From the NCBI GenBank assembly GCA_021324945.1, contig JAJPID010000008.1:1-32190 (forward strand): a DNA stretch of 32,190 nucleotides, given 5' to 3'. A program made the position numbers and the translations under genes. This document shows, piece after piece, positions 25,583 to 32,190 of this stretch. The notes below the pieces were generated by a model. It made no database searches. It was not told the origin of the DNA and saw nothing but the letters and a program-made list of their open reading frames with translations. Source of the DNA: Lysobacterales bacterium (lineage in GTDB: Bacteria > Pseudomonadota > Gammaproteobacteria > Xanthomonadales > Rhodanobacteraceae). Positions within the stretch are counted from its first letter, which is position 1. Each line of letters begins with the position of its first letter.

Positions 25583-25691
25583 AAAGTGCTGTCCCGCACT
25601 TTCTCGACACGTTCAAGTCCGGCACATGCCCGGACTTGAGCGTCGACGGCAGGTGACCCATGGCCTGCACTAGCAGAGTGTCTTTCGACAC
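25583..25691. repeat. Array of four consecutive hairpins
   Basis: Four perfect short inverted repeats follow each other within 109 bases: AAAGTGC/GCACTTT (25583-25602, loop TGTCCC), TCAAGTCCGG/CCGGACTTGA (25613-25639, loop of seven), GCAGG/CCTGC (25649-25668), and GTGTC/GACAC (25678-25691, loop TTTC). They occupy most of the 228-base gap between yceI and the ELM1-like gene. Either strand could form the structures. A mobile miniature element, an mRNA leader or a small RNA are all possible. Confidence 0.5.
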
Positions 25692-25751
25692 CCGGCTATG
25701 CGATAACCCGTATCCTCGATCGAACGACGAAGCGCGCGAGCCAGAATCGAC

Positions 25752-26714
25752 ATGCGTGAGGCCTGGGTGATCACAGACGGCGCGGCGGGCAACGAGCGGC
25801 AGGCCTTGGCTCTGGCGCAGGCGCTGGATGTGCCCGCAAAAGTGCTGGCGCTGCCCCTGCGCGCGCCGTGGTCATGGGCGTCGCCGCGCGAATTGCCGGG
25901 TGGTCGCCTCGCGCTCGCACCGCGCGACCGCGAGCACTTCGCGCCGCCGTGGCCCGCGCTGGCGATCGGTTGCGGCCGCAGCGCGGCGTTGCTGACACGT
26001 CTGCTGCGCGAGTTGTCCGCGCGCGAATGTTTTGCCGTGCAGATCCTCGACCCGCGCATCGATCCGCAGCATTGGGACGCGGTGATCACGCCGCGTCACG
26101 ATGGTTTGCGCGGCGGCAACGTAATCGAAACGCTGGGCTCGTTGAACCCGGTGGATGACGCCTGGCTCGCCGCCGGCCGCGAGGCATTTGCGGATTTCGC
26201 GCATCTGCCTTCGCCGCGTATCACAGTGCTGCTGGGCGGCCCGCGCCGCGGCATCGCTTGGGACGATGCATTTTCACAAACGTTGACCGCGGGAATCGCG
26301 CAACGTTTGCAACGCGAAGGCGGCAGCGTGTTGGCCACGATTTCGCGGCGCACGCCACCGCCGTTCGCGCGCGCGCTGCGTGAAGCGCTATCGCGCTTTC
26401 CGGGAATGTTCTGGAGCGGCGAAGCCGACGGGCCAAATCCGTATCCGGGCCTGCTCGGCTGGGCGGACCGTATTGTGGTCACGCCTGATTCGGTGAACAT
26501 GCTCTCCGAGGCTGTCGCTGTTGGCGTGCCGGTGCACACGCTCACCTTCGCGCCGCTGCCGGACAAGCTCGCGCGTTTCCATGCGTGCTTGCGCGAACGC
26601 GGTTCGCTGTTCGATCTGGATGCGGAGGTCGCGAAGCTGCGAGTTGCGCCGCTGCGCGAGACTGCACAGGTGGCCGCACGATTGCGCGAGTGGGTTGCCG
26701 CACGGGCCGCGTAA
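25752..26714 (+). CDS. ELM1/GtrOC1 family putative nucleoside-diphosphate-sugar epimerase-like protein (DUF1022)
   Basis: A 320-residue protein of the family named after plant mitochondrial fission protein ELM1. The bacterial members have no settled function; a GT-B-like fold related to sugar transferases is suspected. Family segments are the N-terminal WVITDGAAGNERQALALAQAL, the LAIGCGRSAAL core, DAVITPRHDGLRGGNVIETL, ITVLLGGPRRGIAWDD, SRRTPPPFARALRE, and NPYPGLLGWADRIVVTPDS followed by VNMLSEAVAVGVPVHTL. The last resembles the nucleotide-sugar site of GT-B enzymes. The ATG at 25752 directly precedes the conserved start. The gene converges with glnE 26 bases away. The location beside envelope genes would suit a surface-glycan role (inference). 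Confidence 0.9.
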   Translation: MREAWVITDGAAGNERQALALAQALDVPAKVLALPLRAPWSWASPRELPGGRLALAPRDREHFAPPWPALAIGCGRSAALLTRLLRELSARECFAVQILDPRIDPQHWDAVITPRHDGLRGGNVIETLGSLNPVDDAWLAAGREAFADFAHLPSPRITVLLGGPRRGIAWDDAFSQTLTAGIAQRLQREGGSVLATISRRTPPPFARALREALSRFPGMFWSGEADGPNPYPGLLGWADRIVVTPDSVNMLSEAVAVGVPVHTLTFAPLPDKLARFHACLRERGSLFDLDAEVAKLRVAPLRETAQVAARLREWVAARAA

Positions 26715-26715
26715 A

Positions 26716-26739
26716 GCGGACTCTGGCGAAAAAGTCCGC
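26716..26739 (-). terminator. Putative terminator between the ELM1-like gene and glnE
   Basis: GCGGACT (26716-26722) and AGTCCGC (26733-26739) form a seven-pair stem with a ten-base loop in the convergent gap. On the minus strand the stem is followed by TTTACG, a minimal T run, so glnE is the likelier user. Confidence 0.45.
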
Positions 26740-26740
26740 C

Positions 26741-29584
26741 CTAAGAGAATTCGAACCCCGCCGCGTGCGCGATGCGCAGCACTTCCGTGTTGACCGCTGC
26801 GAGCGCCTCGTCGCGTGCGACCACGCGAGGCCGGTCAGCGAGTGTGCAATTGAGCGAACGCCCGAGCAGCAGCGCGTGCGCGGCGCGCAGCTTCTGCGCG
26901 TTTTCGCGCGGCAGCACGCCGGCCTGCCCGCAGGCTTCAATCAACCTCGGCGTGTCGCTGTGCTGCGCCAACTCGGGATGATTTGCCGCGTGCAGCAGTA
27001 CCAGACCTTGCAGCAGAAATTCGATGTCCAGCAGACCGCCTGCGCCCTGCTTCAGATCGAACTCGCGCGCGTTGGAACGATCGCGCTCAACGCGCCATTG
27101 CGCGCGCATCTTCAGCACTTGCGAGATGACGGTCGAAGCATCGCGCGAGCGCGCCAGGATCTGGGCGCGGTCCTGCGCGAAAGCCGCGCGGACAGACGCA
27201 TCGCCCGCGATCGCACGCGCGCGCACCAGCGCCTGATGTTCCCAAATCCAGGCGCGCTCGCTTTGATAATTGGAATACGCGGCGAGGCTCGCCACCAGCA
27301 AACCCTTGCTGCCATCAGGACGCAAGCGCGTGTCGACTTCGTAGAGCCGGCCGGCGCGTGTGGGGGTGGACAGCCAATGCACCACGCGCTGCGCGAGGCG
27401 CGAATACCAGCGCGCACCATCCAGCGGCCGCGCGCCGTCGCTGGTCAGCGCCGCGCGCTCGCCGTCGTACACGAACACCAGATCGAGATCGGAAGCGAAT
27501 CCCAGCTCGCAGCCGCCGAGGCTGCCGTAACCGATCACCGCAAACCCGGAAGCAGCGCCGGGCAAACGACCGTGCTGCGCGATCAATTCGCCCTGCGCGA
27601 GTTGCAGCACCGCATCGACTGCCGCGCTCGCTGCATCGGCCAAACGATGCGCAGTCCTCGCGGCGTCTGCGTGCCCATCGCGAAAAGCCAGTCCCGCGCG
27701 CAACACGAAACTGTCGCGCCATTCGGCGATAGCGGCCAGTGCATCGTCCGGATCGTTCTCGTCATGCATCGCCGCGGCAAGTTCCCGCGCGATCACCGTT
27801 GCATCGTCGGGCAGGTGCTCCAGCCGCGGATCGAGCACGTCATCCAGCAACAACGGTTGCGCGATCACTCGCGCGGCGAGCCACGCATCTTCCGCGCACA
27901 GCCGCGCCAGCCGCGTACACGCTGCCGGATGTTCCTCCAGCAGCGCGAGGTATGCCGAGCGCCGCGCGATCGCCTGCACCAGCTTAGAGAGATGGATCAG
28001 CGCGGTTTCCGGTGCACGCGTTTTGCGCGCGGCTTCGATCAGCAGCGGCAGCAGATGATCCAGCCGCTGCATCACGCGTGCGGAGAGTCCGCGCAACGCA
28101 GCCACGCCGCCGAGGGATGCGATCAGCGCATCCCCTGCTCTGAAATCTGCGCGTTCCAGTGCTTGCGCGTCCAGCGTTCGCGCGCGCGCCGCGCGCCACA
28201 CCGTCGCGCTTGCGTCGGAAGGAGCCGGTTGTGGGGGATTTTCCGCGCGCGGTAGCAACACCGCGGCGAAAGCCTCCGCGACATTCGCGCGATGTGTATC
28301 GAGCTCGCTTTGCAGCGCATCCCAATCCGCGTAGTCAAGCGTTGCCGCGATTCGCGCGCGCACCAGCGCGTCGTCCGGCAGTGAGTGTGTTTGCTGATCG
28401 GCGAACATCTGCACGCGGTTCTCCAACCGGCGCAGGAATGGATACGCCTCGCGCAGAACCTTGACGCGCGGGGCCGGCAGATAACCGCGCCGCGCGCAGG
28501 CATCGAGCGCCGGGAGCAACCCCGCAACGCGCAGCGCCGGATCGCGGCCGCCGCGGATCAACTGCTGCAATTGCACGATGAATTCGATCTCGCGGATGCC
28601 GCCGGGGCCAAGTTTCAGGTGATCGGCCATATCGCGGCGCGCGACTTCCTCATCGATCAGCCCTTTCAGTTCGCGCAGCCCTTCCAGCGCGGTGTAATCG
28701 AAATAGCGCCGATAAACGAAGGGCCGCAACAGTTCGAGCAGTTTCTTGCCGGCTGCGACGTCACCCGCCACGGGCCGCGCCTTGATCCAGGCGTAACGCT
28801 CCCAATCGCGGCCCTCGCGTTGGTAGTACTGCTCCATCATCGCGAAGGAACACGCCACAGGACCGGCTTCGCCGAACGGACGCAAACGCAAATCCACGCG
28901 CGCGGCGATGCCGTCCACGCCGCTCTCGTTCAACAGCCGCACGAATTCGCGCGCTACGCGCGCGAAGAATTCCGCGTTGTCCAGCGCGCGCGCGCCATCG
29001 GTTGCTCCGGCTTCCGGAAACGCGAGGATCAGATCGACGTCGGAAGAAAAATTCAATTCGCCGCCGCCGAGCTTGCCCAAGCCCATCACAACCAGCGATT
29101 GCGACGCGCCCTGTGCGTTGCGCGGCACGCCGTAGCGCGTTCGCAGCGCGGTCTCGGCACGATGCAGCGCCGCGGCGATCAGCGTTTCGTACAACGCCGT
29201 CGTGCCGGAAAGCGTGTCGGCCAGATCGTCGAGCCCGTTGACGTCGCGGAAGATCAGCCGCAACGCTTCAGCACGCCGGAACTTGCGCAGGCGCGTGGAA
29301 AAATCTTCTGCATCGATTTCCGACAGAGCCGCCGCGCGCGCGGAAGCCGGCGCGGGATCGCGTAGCCGCTCCAGCCCGCGCGCGTCGAGCAATTGCGGCT
29401 CGCGGCGCAAGGTTTCGAAAGCGAAGTCACTGGCCAGCAGCAAGCGCCGCAGCCGTTCGGCCACACCGGCGTCGTCGTGCAGGCGGATGCCGGCGCCGCG
29501 GCAGCGTTCCCCCAAGTCGGCATAACGCGCGTCCGCCAGTGCGGTCAACGCATGTGTCTGTGAAGGCGTTGTGACACCGGACAT
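26741..29584 (-). CDS. glnE: Bifunctional glutamine synthetase adenylyltransferase/adenylyl-removing enzyme
   Basis: Controls glutamine synthetase by adding or removing AMP in response to PII and glutamine. From the ATG at 29584 the product has 947 residues, the same size as E. coli GlnE (946). Two nucleotidyltransferase domains are complete: the N-terminal de-adenylylase with GLGKLGGGELNFSSDVDLIL, and the C-terminal adenylylase with GYGSLGGCELGFASDLDLVF. Both keep the G-G-S-D-x-D catalytic pattern. Helical domains follow each, including LKLGPGGIREIEFIVQLQQL and FDLKQGAGGLLDIEFLLQGL. The frame is open for another 131 codons upstream, but that part overlaps the divergent gene and is not conserved, so the ATG giving MSGVTTPSQTH is preferred. 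Confidence 0.97.
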   Translation of the reverse strand: MSGVTTPSQTHALTALADARYADLGERCRGAGIRLHDDAGVAERLRRLLLASDFAFETLRREPQLLDARGLERLRDPAPASARAAALSEIDAEDFSTRLRKFRRAEALRLIFRDVNGLDDLADTLSGTTALYETLIAAALHRAETALRTRYGVPRNAQGASQSLVVMGLGKLGGGELNFSSDVDLILAFPEAGATDGARALDNAEFFARVAREFVRLLNESGVDGIAARVDLRLRPFGEAGPVACSFAMMEQYYQREGRDWERYAWIKARPVAGDVAAGKKLLELLRPFVYRRYFDYTALEGLRELKGLIDEEVARRDMADHLKLGPGGIREIEFIVQLQQLIRGGRDPALRVAGLLPALDACARRGYLPAPRVKVLREAYPFLRRLENRVQMFADQQTHSLPDDALVRARIAATLDYADWDALQSELDTHRANVAEAFAAVLLPRAENPPQPAPSDASATVWRAARARTLDAQALERADFRAGDALIASLGGVAALRGLSARVMQRLDHLLPLLIEAARKTRAPETALIHLSKLVQAIARRSAYLALLEEHPAACTRLARLCAEDAWLAARVIAQPLLLDDVLDPRLEHLPDDATVIARELAAAMHDENDPDDALAAIAEWRDSFVLRAGLAFRDGHADAARTAHRLADAASAAVDAVLQLAQGELIAQHGRLPGAASGFAVIGYGSLGGCELGFASDLDLVFVYDGERAALTSDGARPLDGARWYSRLAQRVVHWLSTPTRAGRLYEVDTRLRPDGSKGLLVASLAAYSNYQSERAWIWEHQALVRARAIAGDASVRAAFAQDRAQILARSRDASTVISQVLKMRAQWRVERDRSNAREFDLKQGAGGLLDIEFLLQGLVLLHAANHPELAQHSDTPRLIEACGQAGVLPRENAQKLRAAHALLLGRSLNCTLADRPRVVARDEALAAVNTEVLRIAHAAGFEFS

Positions 29585-29666
29585 TCCGTGATTATGCCCG
29601 GCATGAGCGAACAACCGGTTCATGTCGCTCCGGTAACATTGATGTTGCAAGTTCGAGACACCCGTT

Positions 29667-31535
29667 ATGCCGACTCCCCGCCTTCGCCTTTTGCTGCGCG
29701 TCTCCGCCGCCGTGTTGCTGGCGCTTCTGTTCGCGCTCGCCACCGGCACGCTCGACGGGGATCCAGGCGTCTCGCCACTGAAATTGTTCGTCGCACCGCG
29801 CGCGTTGTTCGCCAATGCGCTGCCCGGCTTGCTATTGACGATCGTCTTGCTGGCGCTGACCCGCCGTGCGCTGCTCTCGGCGCTGCTGGCATTCGGCGCG
29901 CAATCCTTGCTGTATTGGGTGAACGCGGAAAAGGTCGCGAACCTCGCATCGCCCGTGGTACCGGCGGATTTCCACATGCTCGGCCAATTGCGCGAAGGCG
30001 GCGCGCATCTGTTGGGCGGCTATGCGCATTTCAATCCCGGGTGGCTGCTCGCCGCGATCGCGGGCGTGCTGCTTCTGATCGCGTTGTGGCGTTACGAACC
30101 GCCCCTGTTGCCGCGACGCGCCGCGCCCCGCGCGGGCATTGCGGTGTGCGCGTTCGCCGCGTTGGTGTCCTTGTGCACGGGCTGGTCGGCGTGGCGCATT
30201 GTCTATGACAAAAGTGCGCTGGCGTTCCAGCCGTGGTCGGCCGGTGAATCGGCCAAGAGCGGCGGCCTGATCACGATGCTGGCGTTGTACCGGCTGGACT
30301 ATGCCGGTTCGCACACGAAAGTCGATACGCAGGCGGCGCGCGCGCTGCTCGGCAGCACCGAAGACGCGGTGCGCGCGCGCATGGCCGCGGGCAATGACGG
30401 TCTGCGGCCGGACATCGTGATCGTGCAGAGCGAATCCTTCTTCGATCCCGGTCGCATGCGCGGCTATGCGCCGTTCCAGTTCATTCCGAATTTCGAGCGT
30501 CTTGCGAGCCAGGGCGAATCGGGACCACTGTATGTGCCGACCTTCGGCGGCGGCACCATCCGCACCGAATTCGAGGTGCTGACGGGTTTGCCGCTGCGCT
30601 ACTTCCCGCAGGTGCAATTTCCGTATCTGCAATTCAGCGGCAAGGTGATCCCGGGCCTCGCCCGCACTCTGCGCTCCAACGGCTACACCACGATCGCGAT
30701 CCACGACAACTACCGCGGCTTCTGGAACCGCGCGAGCGCGCTGCAACGGCTGGGCTTCGACCGCTTCATCGCGATCGACGGTTTTCCGAAGAACGTACCG
30801 CACGACGGACACTACGTGGCCGACAGCGCGCTGACCGACGAAATCCTGAAGCAATTGCGCGATTCCGGGCCACCGCAACTGATCTTCGCGATCAGCATGG
30901 AGGCGCATGGACCGTATGACGGCGATCCGGGCCCGATCAACCTGGCCGAGCGCGATGCGATTCCCGTTCCGCCGGGTGTTACGGGTGTCGCCAAAACGAT
31001 GTTGCAGAATTATCTCTATCACCTGCGGCATGCGGACGAACAGCTCGGCCGGCTGGCCGATGCCCTGTCGCGCCGCGCGCGTCCCACGCTGCTGATGTTC
31101 TACGGCGACCATCTGCCGGCGCTCGGACAGGCGTTCGATGTGAACGGTTTCAAGGACGGCCAGGACCAGCTCGCGCAGAGCGGTTCGTGGCTGCTGATCG
31201 ATCCGGCCCATCCGCGAGAGAGCCGGTCCGAGGCGCTCGCGGCTTGGGCGCTGCCGGGGCAATTGCTGGAACGCGCCGGCATCCGCGACGACGCCTGGTT
31301 CGCGCTCACCGATGTGGTGGCACCGCAGCTCTCGCCGCTGACGCGTGCGCCCAATGCTCAGCCCGTGCCTGAAGATGCGCAGCAGCTCGCGCTCGATCAA
31401 GGCATGACAAACGTCGCGCAATTGAGGTTGAAAGGCAAACTCCAGCAATTGATGCCCGACGGCGACACCGAAGCCGAACTCGCCGCGCGCATGCCGCACC
31501 CGCAGGCGCAGACGCCCAATGGCGCCTCGCAATAG
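29667..31535 (+). CDS. LTA synthase family sulfatase/phosphoglycerol transferase-like membrane enzyme
   Basis: Membrane-anchored alkaline-phosphatase-superfamily enzyme of 622 residues. The N-terminus has about five transmembrane helices (residues 8-26, 48-65, 68-85, 126-142 and 156-174). The periplasmic catalytic domain starts near 245. Key residues are the metal ligand E256 in IVIVQSESFFDP, the probable nucleophile T297 in TFGGGTIRTEFEVLTGL, the block AIHDNYRGFWNR, ISMEAHGPYDG, and the metal-binding FYGDHLPALGQ. In Gram-negatives such enzymes transfer phosphoglycerol or phosphoethanolamine to periplasmic glucans or LPS (OpgB/EptA relatives). The closest type here is LtaS/OpgB. The ATG at 29667 lacks a strong ribosome-binding site. 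It is divergent from glnE (82 bases). Confidence 0.9.
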   Translation: MPTPRLRLLLRVSAAVLLALLFALATGTLDGDPGVSPLKLFVAPRALFANALPGLLLTIVLLALTRRALLSALLAFGAQSLLYWVNAEKVANLASPVVPADFHMLGQLREGGAHLLGGYAHFNPGWLLAAIAGVLLLIALWRYEPPLLPRRAAPRAGIAVCAFAALVSLCTGWSAWRIVYDKSALAFQPWSAGESAKSGGLITMLALYRLDYAGSHTKVDTQAARALLGSTEDAVRARMAAGNDGLRPDIVIVQSESFFDPGRMRGYAPFQFIPNFERLASQGESGPLYVPTFGGGTIRTEFEVLTGLPLRYFPQVQFPYLQFSGKVIPGLARTLRSNGYTTIAIHDNYRGFWNRASALQRLGFDRFIAIDGFPKNVPHDGHYVADSALTDEILKQLRDSGPPQLIFAISMEAHGPYDGDPGPINLAERDAIPVPPGVTGVAKTMLQNYLYHLRHADEQLGRLADALSRRARPTLLMFYGDHLPALGQAFDVNGFKDGQDQLAQSGSWLLIDPAHPRESRSEALAAWALPGQLLERAGIRDDAWFALTDVVAPQLSPLTRAPNAQPVPEDAQQLALDQGMTNVAQLRLKGKLQQLMPDGDTEAELAARMPHPQAQTPNGASQ

Positions 31536-31561
31536 CGATCATTCTGGATGACCTCCAGCGC

Positions 31562-31584
31562 TCGCACGCGATGGGAACGTGCGA
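31562..31584 (+). terminator. Hairpin after the LTA-synthase-like gene
   Basis: TCGCACG (31562-31568) pairs with CGTGCGA (31578-31584) around a nine-base loop, 27 bases after the stop. No T tract follows, so it is at most a weak or factor-assisted terminator. Confidence 0.3.
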
Positions 31585-31618
31585 ACCCATGCCGCGCCAT
31601 CACTGATGGAGGACGACC

Positions 31619-32152
31619 ATGAACCCCGCAATGCGTCTGGTGTTGGCTTTTACCGTGATCGGTATCTGTGTCGATGCATTCGCAGCCGATGGGGCTGCCG
31701 CCGCACCCAACCAATTGGGCATGTTCGCCGGCACCTGGAAGGACAGCGGCAATTTCATGCAAGACGGTAAAACGGTGCACGTTACCGGCAGCATTACCTG
31801 CAACTGGTCGAGCGCGGCGCACGTGTTTCTCGTCTGCGACGGCGTAGCGCAAATCGAAGGGGTGGCGCAGCCGCAGCATCAACTTTCCGTTTACACATGG
31901 GATGCGGCAAACAGGAAATACGCCTTCGCCAATATCACGCCAGGTCAGATCGCGAGTCCCGATCTCGGTTTCTCCGGAAAGACCTGGACCTACACGGGCC
32001 ATTTCACGGACAAGCAGAACAAGACGCACTGGTTCCGAACGCTCAACATCTTCGACTCGCCCGACCATTACCGCTACGAAATCCAGAACAGCGGCGATGG
32101 CCAGCACTGGACGACGACGGGCAGTGGCGAATCGCGCAGGCAGCAGCAGTAA
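31619..32152 (+). CDS. Small secreted protein, DUF1579-like beta fold
   Basis: A 177-residue exported protein of unknown function. The signal peptide is MNPAMRLVLAFTVIGICVDA with probable cleavage after AFA (residue 22). The mature part begins NQLGMFAGTWKDSGNFMQD and continues with alternating strands such as TGSITCNWSSAAHVFLVCDG, HQLSVYTWDAANRKYAFANI and KTWTYTGHF, as in DUF1579 and lipocalin-like proteins. Two cysteines (in TCNW and LVCDG) could form a disulfide. GGAGG six bases before the ATG at 31619 fixes the start. It stands 83 bases behind the LTA-synthase-like gene on the same strand. No ligand or partner can be named. Confidence 0.8.
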   Translation: MNPAMRLVLAFTVIGICVDAFAADGAAAAPNQLGMFAGTWKDSGNFMQDGKTVHVTGSITCNWSSAAHVFLVCDGVAQIEGVAQPQHQLSVYTWDAANRKYAFANITPGQIASPDLGFSGKTWTYTGHFTDKQNKTHWFRTLNIFDSPDHYRYEIQNSGDGQHWTTTGSGESRRQQQ

Positions 32153-32190
32153 CGCAAGTTCTCCTGCATGCGGCAGGGATTCCAAAAAAA

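Noticed and set aside
25524-25691. A 56-residue N-terminal extension of YceI
   Set aside because: The conserved signal peptide and a strong ribosome-binding site place the start at 25523; the extension reads through the hairpin array.
25565-25700. A complete insertion sequence at the hairpin array
   Set aside because: No transposase frame and only imperfect ends, so at most a miniature element; kept as a finding, not as a mobile-element feature.
26585-28255. Plus-strand open frame of 556 codons antisense to glnE
   Set aside because: Same high-GC shadow effect; glnE on the minus strand has full-length family motifs.
29585-29977. N-terminal extension of glnE by 131 codons
   Set aside because: The extension overlaps the start of the divergent LTA-synthase-like gene and is not part of the known 946-residue enzyme.
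32153-32190. A gene or terminator at the window end
   Set aside because: Only 38 bases remain after the last stop, ending in an A run; nothing can be supported.

Overview
The window is a GC-rich chromosomal stretch from a gammaproteobacterium, most likely of the Xanthomonadales (Lysobacterales), perhaps Rhodanobacteraceae or a relative. This rests on recognisable protein families (E. coli-type SpeD, Coq7, L13/S9, GlnE, WaaA, LpxL-type acyltransferase), on the xanthomonad-like order speD/coq7/rplM-rpsI and TetR/pcm/tolC/waaA, and on codon use full of GCG and CGC. No taxonomic search was possible. I call 27 intact or window-truncated protein genes, three broken genes and one tRNA. There is no phage, insertion sequence, CRISPR array or rRNA.

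Layout. 1-1365: the 3' part of speD, a terminator, then a decayed stretch carrying the C-terminal remnants of a PQQ quinoprotein dehydrogenase and a TonB-dependent receptor. 1366-4520: coq7 overlapping a two-cluster Fe-S protein (minus), rplM-rpsI and tRNA-Gln(CTG) (plus). 4554-8143: rpiA and a two-component system resembling the 'proteobacterial dedicated sortase' type, with no sortase nearby (minus). 8456-16243: an ArnT-like glycosyltransferase, a bacterioferritin-like protein, two paralogous aspartyl/asparaginyl beta-hydroxylase-like genes (one fused to a sulfotransferase), thiC and a TetR regulator (all minus). 16646-24859: pcm-tolC, then an envelope block with waaA, an LpxL-like acyltransferase, a GT2, an O-antigen ligase, a GT4 and a zf-CHCC protein. 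24911-32152: a frameshifted yceI, an ELM1-like gene, glnE, an LTA-synthase-like membrane enzyme and a small secreted protein.

How the genes work together. The clearest theme is the cell envelope: Kdo transfer (waaA), late acylation of lipid A, core glycosylation, O-antigen ligation, a possible ArnT-type sugar transfer, a phosphoglycerol-transferase-like enzyme and an outer-membrane efflux channel next to a TetR repressor. The rest is housekeeping: polyamines, ubiquinone, ribosome, pentose phosphate, thiamine and nitrogen control.

The least ordinary items are (i) the tandem hydroxylase and hydroxylase-sulfotransferase fusion just behind thiC, which suggests hydroxylation followed by sulfonation of an unknown substrate; (ii) a family of intergenic elements made of 7-bp tandem units facing each other across a short spacer, present at least three times; and (iii) a run of four small hairpins between the broken yceI and the ELM1-like gene, with loop-sequence similarity to a hairpin in the rplM-rpsI spacer.
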